A DNA stretch of 12,657 nucleotides from Lachnospiraceae bacterium UBA1258 (GTDB lineage: Bacteria; Bacillota; Clostridia; Lachnospirales; Lachnospiraceae): positions 1 to 12,657 of the forward strand of contig DBVS01000010.1 of assembly GCA_002308235.1 (NCBI GenBank), in the 5' to 3' direction. How positions within the stretch are numbered: position 1 is the stretch's first letter; every line of letters begins with the position of its first letter. Of this stretch, positions 1 through 7,061 are shown in pieces. The translations under genes and the position numbers were made by a program. The notes under the pieces are model-generated. The model worked only from the letters and a program-made list of their open reading frames with translations, had not been told where the DNA came from and did no database searches.

Positions 1-1463
1 TGTTCATTCACATCGAAAACCTTTCCCACGAGCAGTTAAATCACATTCCCGTGGGTAAGCTGGTGACCCGTGTTACCAACGATACAAACGCCATTTCGAT
101 GATGTTTACGAACCTGATTCCCGCTCTTGCCAAGAACATTTTCGTAATCTTCGGAGTGCTCGGAGCTATGCTCCTGTTAAACATAGAGCTTACCCTGATG
201 GTGCTTTGCTTTGTGCCTTTTATCGTGGTATTTACCATCATCTTCCGTAAATTCTCGAGAAAGACCTATCGTCGCACAAAGGACGCCATAACGGACATAA
301 ATACCTTCCTTTCGGAGAACCTTTCCGGCATCAAGATCACCCAGATCTTTAACTGCGAAAAGAAAAAGTTATCCCAGTTCCGTACCAGAAACAAGGAACT
401 GAAGGATGCAAGAAACCGTGAAATATATGTATTCTCCGTGTTCAGGCCTTCCATGTACATGCTTTATATGGCTTCGGTTCTGGGCCTTCTGTACTTAGGG
501 GGTAAGGGCTACATCAACGGCACCACTTTCATGGGACAGGCAATTTCAAGCGGTACGCTGGTAAGCTTTTACATGTACATAAACAAGTTCTACAACCCCA
601 TCCAGAATCTTGCGGAGCAGTTTAACAGACTGCAGTCCGCCTTTGCTTCCGCCGAGAAGATATTCACCATCATGGATATGGAATCGGAGATCCGGGATGC
701 GGAGGATGCCATAGAACTTACGGAGATCCGCGGCGAGATCGAGTTCCGACATGTCTGGTTTGCCTATGAAAAAGAAGAATGGGTGCTTAAAGACGTTTCC
801 TTCAAGGTTAATCCCAAAGAAACCGTTGCCTTTGTGGGCGCTACGGGTTCGGGAAAGACCACGATCCTTGCCCTTGTCTGCCGTAACTACGACATTCAGA
901 AGGGCCAGATACTGATAGACGGCATCGATATAAAGAAGATCAAGGTTTCTTCTTTAAGGGCTCATTTCGGACAGATGCTTCAGGACGTGTTCCTGTTCTC
1001 GGGAACGATCCGCTCCAATATCCTGCTGCGTCTTGAGGGTATAAAGGACGAAGAGATAGTTGAAGCCTGCAAGTACGTAAATGCGGATAAATTTATCGAC
1101 AAGCTGACGAACGGCCTTGATGAGGAGGTCAGAGAACGCGGTAACAACTTCTCCCAGGGACAGAGACAGCTTTTGTCCTTTGCTCGCACCATCATTCATA
1201 AGCCGGACGTTATGATCCTGGACGAAGCAACGGCAAACATCGATACGGAGACCGAACTTCTGATCCAGAATTCCCTTGAAAAGATGATGAACATCGGAAC
1301 CATGCTGATCGTAGCGCACAGACTTTCAACCATTCAGCATGCGGACAAGATAATAGTCATTTCGAAGGGTGAGATCCTGGAAGAGGGTAACCACTTCGAA
1401 CTTTTGGAGAAAAAAGGCGCCTATTACGAGCTTTATAAGCTCCAGTATGAGGACGCTTCATAG
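1..1463 (+). CDS. ABC exporter, fused permease/ATPase (5'-truncated by window edge)
   Basis: This is a partial gene. The frame is open from base 3, and residues encoded before the first GTG (51) already fit the family (the stretch leading into PVGKLVTRVTND), so 51 is not the true start and the gene begins upstream of the window. About 486 residues are visible of the usual 580-620. The N-terminal half holds the later helices of a type-1 exporter membrane domain (hydrophobic segments near 111-240 and 440-600). The C-terminal half is a complete nucleotide-binding domain: Walker A GATGSGKTT at 837-863, ABC signature FSQGQ at 1149-1163 (a common LSGGQ variant), Walker B VMILDE at 1209-1226 and the switch histidine in VAHRL at 1317. 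It would act in the cytoplasmic membrane as an MdlB/LmrA-like multidrug, lipid or peptide exporter, often as half of a heterodimer whose partner gene lies just upstream. Substrate is not predictable. It ends with TAG at 1461-1463. Confidence 0.93.
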   Translation, partial: FIHIENLSHEQLNHIPVGKLVTRVTNDTNAISMMFTNLIPALAKNIFVIFGVLGAMLLLNIELTLMVLCFVPFIVVFTIIFRKFSRKTYRRTKDAITDINTFLSENLSGIKITQIFNCEKKKLSQFRTRNKELKDARNREIYVFSVFRPSMYMLYMASVLGLLYLGGKGYINGTTFMGQAISSGTLVSFYMYINKFYNPIQNLAEQFNRLQSAFASAEKIFTIMDMESEIRDAEDAIELTEIRGEIEFRHVWFAYEKEEWVLKDVSFKVNPKETVAFVGATGSGKTTILALVCRNYDIQKGQILIDGIDIKKIKVSSLRAHFGQMLQDVFLFSGTIRSNILLRLEGIKDEEIVEACKYVNADKFIDKLTNGLDEEVRERGNNFSQGQRQLLSFARTIIHKPDVMILDEATANIDTETELLIQNSLEKMMNIGTMLIVAHRLSTIQHADKIIVISKGEILEEGNHFELLEKKGAYYELYKLQYEDAS

Positions 1464-1468
1464 CAGAC

Positions 1469-1497
1469 TTGCGGCAAAGCCGCCACAGAGATATAAT
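1469..1497 (+). promoter_or_regulatory. Putative sigma-A promoter before the ABC-2 operon, with an overlapping inverted repeat
   Basis: A perfect -10 hexamer TATAAT lies at 1492-1497, with a weak -35 TTGCGG at 1469-1474 (3 of 6 matches) and an ideal 17-bp spacer. Transcription would start near 1504, giving a leader of about 31 nt before the ATG at 1535. A perfect 5-bp inverted repeat, GCGGC-AAA-GCCGC (1471-1483), overlaps the -35 and could be an operator half-site pair or a short hairpin at the 3' end of the upstream ABC exporter mRNA. It has no following T-run, so it is not an intrinsic terminator by itself. The promoter call is from sequence only. Confidence 0.5.
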
Positions 1498-1534
1498 TAA
1501 TTGTAAACCCTGAAGAACGATCGCGGAGTTATAC

Positions 1535-2203
1535 ATGAAAATAGAAATCGAATCTGTGAAAAAATCATACGGAAAAAGGGAGATTCTTAAAGATATCTCC
1601 CTTTTCGCGAATGAAGGGGAATGCATCGGCATTATCGGTGCCAACGGCTCCGGAAAATCCACGCTCTTTGCGGGACTTGCGGGCATATTAAAGCTTGATT
1701 CGGGGCGTTTTACGGTTGACGGCAGGGACCTTCTTTCGGATATTCCCTCCATCAGAAAATATGTGGGCTATGTTCCCCAGGGCATTCCGCTTTTTGATGA
1801 GCTTTCGGCCAAAGACAACCTTCTTTTCTGGTACTCAAAAGAAGAACTTGAAAAGAGTCTTGAGGGGGGCATGCTTTCCTCCCTTAAGATCAATGAATTT
1901 ATAGATATGCGCGTATCCAGACTCTCAGGAGGCATGAAGAAACGCCTGTCCTTAGGCTGCGCGGTTTCGGGGGGACCCGGGATCCTTTTTATGGATGAAC
2001 CTACGGCATCCCTGGATCTACCGGGGAAGGCCGAAGTATACAAATATATGGATGACTTCAGAAAGGGCGGCAGGACTGTATTTATCGCTACTCATGATGA
2101 AACGGAGATCAGGCTCTGTGACAGATGCTTTTTGTTAAAAGACGGGAAGCTGGCGCCCTATTCATATGCGGGCGACCTTGAAAAACTGGTAAAAGAGTTA
2201 TGA
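1535..2203 (+). CDS. ABC transporter ATP-binding protein (stand-alone, ABC-2 type partner)
   Basis: This is a 222-residue cytoplasmic ATPase subunit with all the expected motifs: Walker A GANGSGKST at residues 35-43, Q-loop glutamine 82 in VPQG, signature LSGGM at 130-134, Walker B ILFMDE at 150-155 with catalytic Glu155, and switch His187 in ATHDE. Length and motif spacing match the single-domain ATPases of ABC-2 exporters (CcmA/DrrA-like), which energise separate permease subunits. The ATG at 1535 is supported by a GGAG Shine-Dalgarno at 1525-1528 with a 6-nt spacer. The stop overlaps the next gene's start (ATGA at 2200-2203), so translation is coupled to the first permease. It is the first gene of a four-gene unit running to 5539. 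Export is the likely direction, but the sequence does not show the substrate (drug, peptide, lipid or glycan). Confidence 0.93.
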   Translation: MKIEIESVKKSYGKREILKDISLFANEGECIGIIGANGSGKSTLFAGLAGILKLDSGRFTVDGRDLLSDIPSIRKYVGYVPQGIPLFDELSAKDNLLFWYSKEELEKSLEGGMLSSLKINEFIDMRVSRLSGGMKKRLSLGCAVSGGPGILFMDEPTASLDLPGKAEVYKYMDDFRKGGRTVFIATHDETEIRLCDRCFLLKDGKLAPYSYAGDLEKLVKEL

Positions 2204-3450
2204 ATAATCGCAGTCTATCCTACTTAAGATTACAGTATAAACGCGCCAAGAAATTGCTGCCGGGAATCCTGGCGCTTTTCCTGGCTTTTTTTGCTGTGAT
2301 CACGGTTGTCGCCGTCGTGCTTTATTCAAAGCGGGACGAAAAGGACAGCAAGGTGCGTTACAGGATCGGAATCATGGGAGAAACGGACAGTTCTTTTGTG
2401 GAGTTCGGTATAAAGGCCGTTGAAAATCTGGATGATATCGGAACGGCATTGGAGTTCATACAATTCGCAGATGAAAAGGAAGCCGCGCGGGCGATAGATG
2501 ACAATGAGATATCCGTATATATCTTTATTCCCGATGGCTTTATCGATTCCGTGGAATGCGGCAGGAACGATATAAAACTTATCTGTGTGGCGCATGAAAG
2601 AAACAGGGACTCGATCCAGGCAGTTGTGATAAGAGAACTGTTATACAGTGCATCCACTTTTCTTACTGCATCTCAGTGCTCGATCTTTTCGCTTCAGGAA
2701 GTAATGGAAAAGAGCGGAATTACGGGCAGTTTTTGGGAAATAACAGATGATATTAATCTGCGGCTGCTGCTTGACATCGTGAGCCGCAGCGAATTCCTGA
2801 AAGTTAAAAACATCGGTATATCCGGTGCGGAAGGCATAGAAGAGTATTACTTCTGTGCGGTGATCGTCATCATGCTTTCACTGTTTTCACTTGCCGCAAA
2901 CACCTTCTTTGTGAAGAAGGGGGAAGGACTTGAAAGACAGCTTAAATTCGGCGGTGTGGGAACTTTCGGCCAGGTTTTGACAGAGTATTTTTCGTACTTT
3001 TGCGTGAGTTTTTTGTGTCTGTTGGCGGTGTGGATGACAGCTCTTGCGATAGTTAAATCAGGAATTAATAAGCCACTTTTAGGCATTTTCCCCGACAGAT
3101 TGTTCTCGGCGGACTTCTTTTGGGCGCTGGTAGGAGCGGTGATGATCATAAGCGCTTTTCAGTTTGCTTTGTATGAGATCTGCGGAGCAGGCATCGGCGG
3201 GATGATGATCCAATTCGTGCTGGCTGTTTTCACATGCTTTATATCCGGAACCTTTTACCCGATAAGTTTTCTTCCGGATATTTTTGATACGCTGGGAACT
3301 TTCCTTCCCGCAGGGATAGGAATGAGGTTTTTGCTGTATTCGGGTACGGAGGGCCCTTCGGGACTCACTGTTGCCGCTTTCTTCGGAATCTTGCTTCTGT
3401 GCTTTGGGGCTTCCCTATACGGAAGGAACAAACACATGGAAAGAGCGTGA
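2200..3450 (+). CDS. ABC-2 type transporter permease, first subunit
   Basis: This 416-residue integral membrane protein has one N-terminal helix (about residues 19-43), a roughly 170-residue extracytoplasmic domain, then five further hydrophobic segments (about 216-237, 262-285, 304-326, 334-356 and 388-407). This one-plus-five layout with a large domain after helix 1 is typical of the ABC2_membrane_3 (YhgE/DrrB-related) permeases. The ectodomain begins with RIGIMGETDSS and runs to YIFIPDGF, which matches the 'dispensable-value then low-threshold pore' style of this family, where an alpha/beta ectodomain ends in a conserved I/VP-x-x-F. The start is the ATG inside the ATGA overlap with the ATPase gene; there is no strong separate ribosome site, consistent with translational coupling. 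It likely pairs with the ATPase and with the permease that follows. Substrate is unknown. Confidence 0.87.
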   Translation: MNNRSLSYLRLQYKRAKKLLPGILALFLAFFAVITVVAVVLYSKRDEKDSKVRYRIGIMGETDSSFVEFGIKAVENLDDIGTALEFIQFADEKEAARAIDDNEISVYIFIPDGFIDSVECGRNDIKLICVAHERNRDSIQAVVIRELLYSASTFLTASQCSIFSLQEVMEKSGITGSFWEITDDINLRLLLDIVSRSEFLKVKNIGISGAEGIEEYYFCAVIVIMLSLFSLAANTFFVKKGEGLERQLKFGGVGTFGQVLTEYFSYFCVSFLCLLAVWMTALAIVKSGINKPLLGIFPDRLFSADFFWALVGAVMIISAFQFALYEICGAGIGGMMIQFVLAVFTCFISGTFYPISFLPDIFDTLGTFLPAGIGMRFLLYSGTEGPSGLTVAAFFGILLLCFGASLYGRNKHMERA

Positions 3451-3452
3451 AT

Positions 3453-4592
3453 ATGAGAGAATTGTTTACAAGGCTTTTTCTTTTTCAAAAGAGGTTGTTT
3501 AAGTCCTACGGGTTTATTGCGCTGTTTCTCTGCGTGGTTGCGATCACCGTGGGCTTTAAGGGGCTGTCCTCGGCTGAACACGGAGCCTTGAAAATATCCG
3601 TATATATCGATGATAGAGCGGATAAGCTGGCACTCGGGATAAAAGACAGGATGGCCCGGGGCAAGTCGCTTCTTCGCTATAGTTTCGCGGATTCGGCGGA
3701 CGCGGCCGAAGGTGCGGTGGAAAGCGGAAAGGCCGATGCTGCCTGGATCTTTCCGAGAAATCTGGCGCAGATCCTCGATGATGCGGCTGCGGAGGGCTTT
3801 CCCGGTGAGGCGATCCGTGTCGTTCAGCGTGAAGAAACCGTGCTTCTTTCGGCATCCAGAAACATCCTGGTATCTTTTATCTATCCCGAATACGCCCGTG
3901 CGGTTTATGAGGCTTATGCCCATGCCGAGCTGGGGCTTTCGGATGAAGACTTTGCTCTTTACGATGATTTCGAGCACATGAACGTCAATGAAAATCTGTT
4001 TGAGATCAATTTCTCCGTGGGCGGGAGCCGTGAACGCATGGCAGAAGATATCAATTATATAGCGTCTCCGATCAGGGGAATCCTTGCTTTGTGGGTGCTT
4101 CTCTGCGGGTTTGCGGGGGCGGTGTATATAAGACGGGATGAAAGCGCGGGAAAACTTGCTTTGTATCCCCTTACCAAAATACAGGGGATAAGAGCGGAGT
4201 TTATCGGAGTTGTGGTTTTCGATGCGACGATTATCATGGGGATTTCGCTGTTTCTGTCGGGGATTCCAACGGACCCTGCCATTGATGTTTTAAGCCTTCT
4301 TTTGTACGGGATATGTGCATGGCTCTTTACGGTGTTTGTTTCGGGTTTCTTTGCAAGGTCCGAGAGTCTGGTGGTGTTTATTCCGTTTTTAATGGTGGCA
4401 TCGATGATTCTGTGCCCGGTATTTATTGTCTCGCCCGCTTTTCTGGAGCCGCTTTCCACATTGAATCCTGCCTTCTTTTACTTAAGATGCGTTAATAATC
4501 CCGCATTTATCTTTAATCAGCTGGTATACATACCGGCCGCCATGCTTTTGATCGTGCTTTGGTCTAAAATCATAAAAGGGGGAAAAATATGA
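3453..4592 (+). CDS. ABC-2 type transporter permease, second subunit
   Basis: A 379-residue membrane protein when started at ATG 3453. The frame stays open upstream to 3399, but 3453 is preferred: it lies 2 bp after the previous stop, has a purine-rich GGAAAGAG site at 3438-3445, and puts a charged amphipathic start (MRELFTRLF) before the first helix. Topology matches its neighbour: helix at about 19-36, a large extracytoplasmic domain (about 40-205) containing YIDDRADKLA and WIFPRNL, then hydrophobic segments near 206-226, 250-270, 276-299, 305-327 and 356-372. The two permeases share the architecture but little obvious residue identity, so they probably form a heterodimeric pore rather than being a recent duplication. 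Its stop overlaps the start of the oxidoreductase gene (ATGA at 4589-4592). Confidence 0.87.
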   Translation: MRELFTRLFLFQKRLFKSYGFIALFLCVVAITVGFKGLSSAEHGALKISVYIDDRADKLALGIKDRMARGKSLLRYSFADSADAAEGAVESGKADAAWIFPRNLAQILDDAAAEGFPGEAIRVVQREETVLLSASRNILVSFIYPEYARAVYEAYAHAELGLSDEDFALYDDFEHMNVNENLFEINFSVGGSRERMAEDINYIASPIRGILALWVLLCGFAGAVYIRRDESAGKLALYPLTKIQGIRAEFIGVVVFDATIIMGISLFLSGIPTDPAIDVLSLLLYGICAWLFTVFVSGFFARSESLVVFIPFLMVASMILCPVFIVSPAFLEPLSTLNPAFFYLRCVNNPAFIFNQLVYIPAAMLLIVLWSKIIKGGKI

Positions 4593-5539
4593 ATATTGCA
4601 GTACTCGGAGCCGGAAATATTGCCGGGGTGGTATCGAAAACTCTTTTAAAGATGCCTGAAGTGACATGTTACGCCGTAGCTTCGAGAAACATTGAAAAAG
4701 CAAAGGCTTTTGCCGGGGAACACGGCTTTTTAAAGGCCTACGGAAGCTATGAAGAAATGCTTTCCGATAAGAAGGTTGAGTTAGTTTACGTAGCAACACC
4801 CCATTCTCATCACTTTGAGCACATGAAGCTTTGCATAGAACACAGGAAACCCGTGCTTTGTGAAAAGTCCTTTACCTTTAATGCGGATCAGGCACGAGAG
4901 ATTGCGCGGCTTTCAAAGGAAAAGGGTATATATGTGTCTGAGGCCATATGGCCCAGGTATATGCCTTCCAGAAAGCTCATAGATGACGCTCTTTCAAGCG
5001 GAATCATCGGTGACGTTAAATATTTGACGGCAAACCTCTCTTACGTTATTTCAGGGGTTGAGCGCATTCAAAAACCTGAGCTTGCGGGAGGGGCCCTGCT
5101 GGATGTGGGTGTTTACGGCGTAAACTTCATGCTCATGCATTTCGGGGACGATATCGAAAGGATCGAGTCGTCGGTTCAAAAGACAGAGACCGGAGTGGAC
5201 GGAGCGGAGACAATTACGGTTTTCTACAGGGACGGCCGGATGGCGGTGCTTACTCACAGCATTTACGTGCGCTCCGACAGAAAGGGCATATTCGCCGGAA
5301 ACAAGGGCTATATGGTGGTGGAAAACATCAACAATCCCTCGGAAATCAATATTTTTGATACCGAAGACAGGCTCATCAAACATATCGATGTGCCGAAACA
5401 GATAAGTGGATACGAATACGAATTTCTTGAGAGTATGGATTGTATTTCAAAGGGCCTTACCGAGAGCAATTCAATCAAACTCTCTGAGTCGGTCAAGATG
5501 ATGGAGATTATGGATGAGATAAGAAAAGGGTGGCAATGA
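4589..5539 (+). CDS. GFO/IDH/MocA-family NAD(P)-dependent oxidoreductase
   Basis: This 316-residue cytoplasmic dehydrogenase has an N-terminal Rossmann fold with the dinucleotide motif GAGNIA (residues 7-12) directly after the first strand. It also has ATPHSHH (69-75), the catalytic lysine region EKS at 92-94 (the family consensus is EKP), and the second-domain motif LLDVGVYGVN with Asp172 and Tyr176. The family oxidises or reduces sugars, inositols and related alcohols; the SEAIWPRYMP segment and short length resemble the trans-1,2-dihydrobenzenediol/D-xylose dehydrogenase-like branch. The exact substrate cannot be read from sequence. The ATG overlaps the preceding permease stop and has a strong AGGGGGA ribosome site at about 4577-4583. 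Its last codons and stop are built into the terminator hairpin, so it is the last gene of the ABC-2 unit. Why it is coupled to an exporter is unclear. Confidence 0.9.
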   Translation: MNIAVLGAGNIAGVVSKTLLKMPEVTCYAVASRNIEKAKAFAGEHGFLKAYGSYEEMLSDKKVELVYVATPHSHHFEHMKLCIEHRKPVLCEKSFTFNADQAREIARLSKEKGIYVSEAIWPRYMPSRKLIDDALSSGIIGDVKYLTANLSYVISGVERIQKPELAGGALLDVGVYGVNFMLMHFGDDIERIESSVQKTETGVDGAETITVFYRDGRMAVLTHSIYVRSDRKGIFAGNKGYMVVENINNPSEINIFDTEDRLIKHIDVPKQISGYEYEFLESMDCISKGLTESNSIKLSESVKMMEIMDEIRKGWQ

Positions 5540-5551
5540 GCCACCCTTTTT
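5524..5551. terminator. Bidirectional intrinsic terminator between convergent genes
   Basis: A perfect 11-bp stem, AAAAGGGTGGC (5524-5534) with GCCACCCTTTT (5540-5550), closes a 5-base loop (5535-5539). On the plus strand the T-run is 5547-5551; on the minus strand the complementary arm gives TTTTCTT, so the same hairpin can end transcription of the oxidoreductase operon and of the GH30 gene coming from the right. The loop contains the TGA stop of the oxidoreductase (5537-5539), and the upstream arm encodes its last residues. Confidence 0.93.
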
Positions 5552-5565
5552 GCTTGAATATCGGA

Positions 5566-5588
5566 GTCGCAAACGCGACCTATTTTTT
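5566..5588 (+). terminator. Second, weaker terminator-like hairpin in tandem
   Basis: GTCGC (5566-5570) pairs with GCGAC (5575-5579) around the loop AAAC, and is followed by CTA and six T residues at 5583-5588. This looks like a backup plus-strand terminator 15 bp after the strong one. Its T-run lies inside the 3' end of the minus-strand GH30 gene. The stem is only 5 bp, so the assignment is moderate. Confidence 0.45.
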
Positions 5589-7037
5589 GGCCGTCACATC
5601 TTCAAGGATAAATGTCGTGACGGAATTTCCCTTCATGACATAGTCAAATCCTTCGGGAGAAAGCACGGGTGCATCCACAAGTTTCCAGGACTCGCCCTCC
5701 GAGAGGCTTCCCGAAGTGCGGATCGCCTTTGCGGAGCCCTTAGGTGTAAAGCCCTTAAGGTCGAAGCGGAAGGTCTTGTCTGCTTTCTTTGAGTTTACGG
5801 AAACGATTATGAGTTTTTTGCCCGCTGTGTCGTATGCGGCGATGGTCGTGGGGTCACCTGTGGTTACGATGGTGGAGCCGGGACGAATATATCTTGAAAA
5901 CTGGCCGATGGCGTAATATTTCTGGGTAAGGATCACGGATTCCATTACCAGATCCGCCACAGCAGCGCCCCAGAAACCGCCGCAGGTATCGGGCATGCCC
6001 GCATCCTTGTTGCCGTTTCTTCCCTCGGTGGAAATGTACTGGCCGATAACCTGCCACATAACCCAGGCAGAGGGCGAAAGCGCATTGATATCGGAAATGA
6101 TCTTTTCGCTTATCCACAAAGCGGCGCCCATCTCACCGGCGCTGTCTCCCGAAATGTCTCCGCTGTCCACCTCGCTCATCCAGAGGTTGAAGCCCTTCTT
6201 TTTACGGAGTTTTCCGAGTTCTTCGATTTTTTCGGTGCCGTAGGTGTGCGTGCTTATGCGGTCTAAGATCGAGCGGGCCTCGGAGGTATAAGCGTTGTAA
6301 GAAGAAAGTGCTTTGTCCGTGGAGGTCTCATCGCTTCCGACAATCTCAACGGGAAGTCTGGCTGCGGAAAAAGCAGCCGCGGTTTCAACGAGGATCTCGG
6401 ACTGGTCCTTGCCGGGATTTACGTGGCAGCCCTCCTGTTTCGGGCTGTAGGCCTGCCAGTATTCGGTGTCGGGCTCATTCATGGGGGAAACCGACGACAC
6501 CTTTATGTTCAGATTCTTGCTGATGTATGAAGAAACCGTCGCAAGGTATTTGGCGAAATTTCCGTAATACTTGGGCTTTAAGTTGTTTTCGGAAGCCCTG
6601 GCCGCTCCGCTTGAGCAACCGCTTTCGGTCATAAAGTAGGGCGGTGAATTTGAGAATACTTCGACATATGCGTCTTTGCCGGCGGCCTTGTAGCAGGCTT
6701 TTAAGACATTTATCTGGTTCTTGTCGGCGTTATAGTCGTATTCGTATTTCCCGTTTGCCTTATTTTTCTTAAGCCATCCCGGAATGTCGGAGTCGGTCCT
6801 TTCGATGTGATTATGAGTGGGATCGTCGCCTCCGCCAATATTATAACGCATGATATTAAATCCCAAACCCTCGGGACTGTAGAATAATCTGGCAGCCTCC
6901 TTGGCTAAGGAATTCGAATATCCGATCCTGTGTGCCCACCAGCAGAGCGAAGTTCCGAAACCTTGAAACTTTCCTCCGTTGGTCTTTGACATGTCGGAAG
7001 TGCTGATTGTAATGACATGATCGTTTTTCGTATCCAT
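5580..7037 (-). CDS. GH30 glycoside hydrolase, endo-beta-1,6-galactanase-like (Glyco_hydr_30_2 type), cytoplasmic
   Basis: A 485-residue retaining glycosidase with a (beta/alpha)8 barrel followed by a C-terminal beta-sandwich (about 370-485). Motifs seen are GFGTSLCWWA (26-35), RYNIGGGDDP (64-73), SNSPPYFM (129-136), SPMNEP (184-189) with Glu188 as the likely acid/base, and LWMSEVDSG (285-293) with Glu289 as the likely nucleophile. The GFGTSLCWWA and NIGGGDDP signatures point to the GH30 branch that includes endo-beta-1,6-galactanases; a beta-glucosidase, fucosidase or xylosidase activity remains possible. There is no signal peptide: the N-terminus (MDTKNDHVITIST) is polar, so the enzyme probably acts on imported oligosaccharides. 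On the minus strand an AAGGAG site (7049-7054) lies 11 nt before the ATG at 7037. It follows the methyltransferase gene by 24 bp and is likely co-transcribed with it. Confidence 0.85.
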   Translation of the reverse strand: MDTKNDHVITISTSDMSKTNGGKFQGFGTSLCWWAHRIGYSNSLAKEAARLFYSPEGLGFNIMRYNIGGGDDPTHNHIERTDSDIPGWLKKNKANGKYEYDYNADKNQINVLKACYKAAGKDAYVEVFSNSPPYFMTESGCSSGAARASENNLKPKYYGNFAKYLATVSSYISKNLNIKVSSVSPMNEPDTEYWQAYSPKQEGCHVNPGKDQSEILVETAAAFSAARLPVEIVGSDETSTDKALSSYNAYTSEARSILDRISTHTYGTEKIEELGKLRKKKGFNLWMSEVDSGDISGDSAGEMGAALWISEKIISDINALSPSAWVMWQVIGQYISTEGRNGNKDAGMPDTCGGFWGAAVADLVMESVILTQKYYAIGQFSRYIRPGSTIVTTGDPTTIAAYDTAGKKLIIVSVNSKKADKTFRFDLKGFTPKGSAKAIRTSGSLSEGESWKLVDAPVLSPEGFDYVMKGNSVTTFILEDVTAKK

Positions 7038-7061
7038 CCCCCGAGAAACTCCTTCTTAAAA

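Noticed and set aside
51..53. GTG at 51 as start of the ABC exporter
   Set aside because: The frame is open to the window edge and the residues before it fit the family membrane domain, so the gene simply continues upstream.
1149..1163. FSQGQ signature as an unusual or degenerate ABC site
   Set aside because: This is a frequent variant in MdlB-like exporters, and the Walker B glutamate and switch histidine are intact, so it is not evidence of a dead site.
954..1319. 121-codon minus-strand frame within the ABC exporter ATPase domain
   Set aside because: It lies opposite the conserved Walker/signature region, which explains the sequence fully.
3399..3452. Upstream ATG giving an 18-residue longer second permease
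   Set aside because: It would overlap the preceding permease by 52 bp, adds a non-family sequence, and ATG 3453 has a ribosome site and ideal spacing.
3255..3977. 240-codon minus-strand open frame antisense to the two permeases
   Set aside because: It spans the junction of two well-supported membrane-protein genes and its translation is basic, low in recognisable motifs and without a ribosome site; it is a shadow frame.
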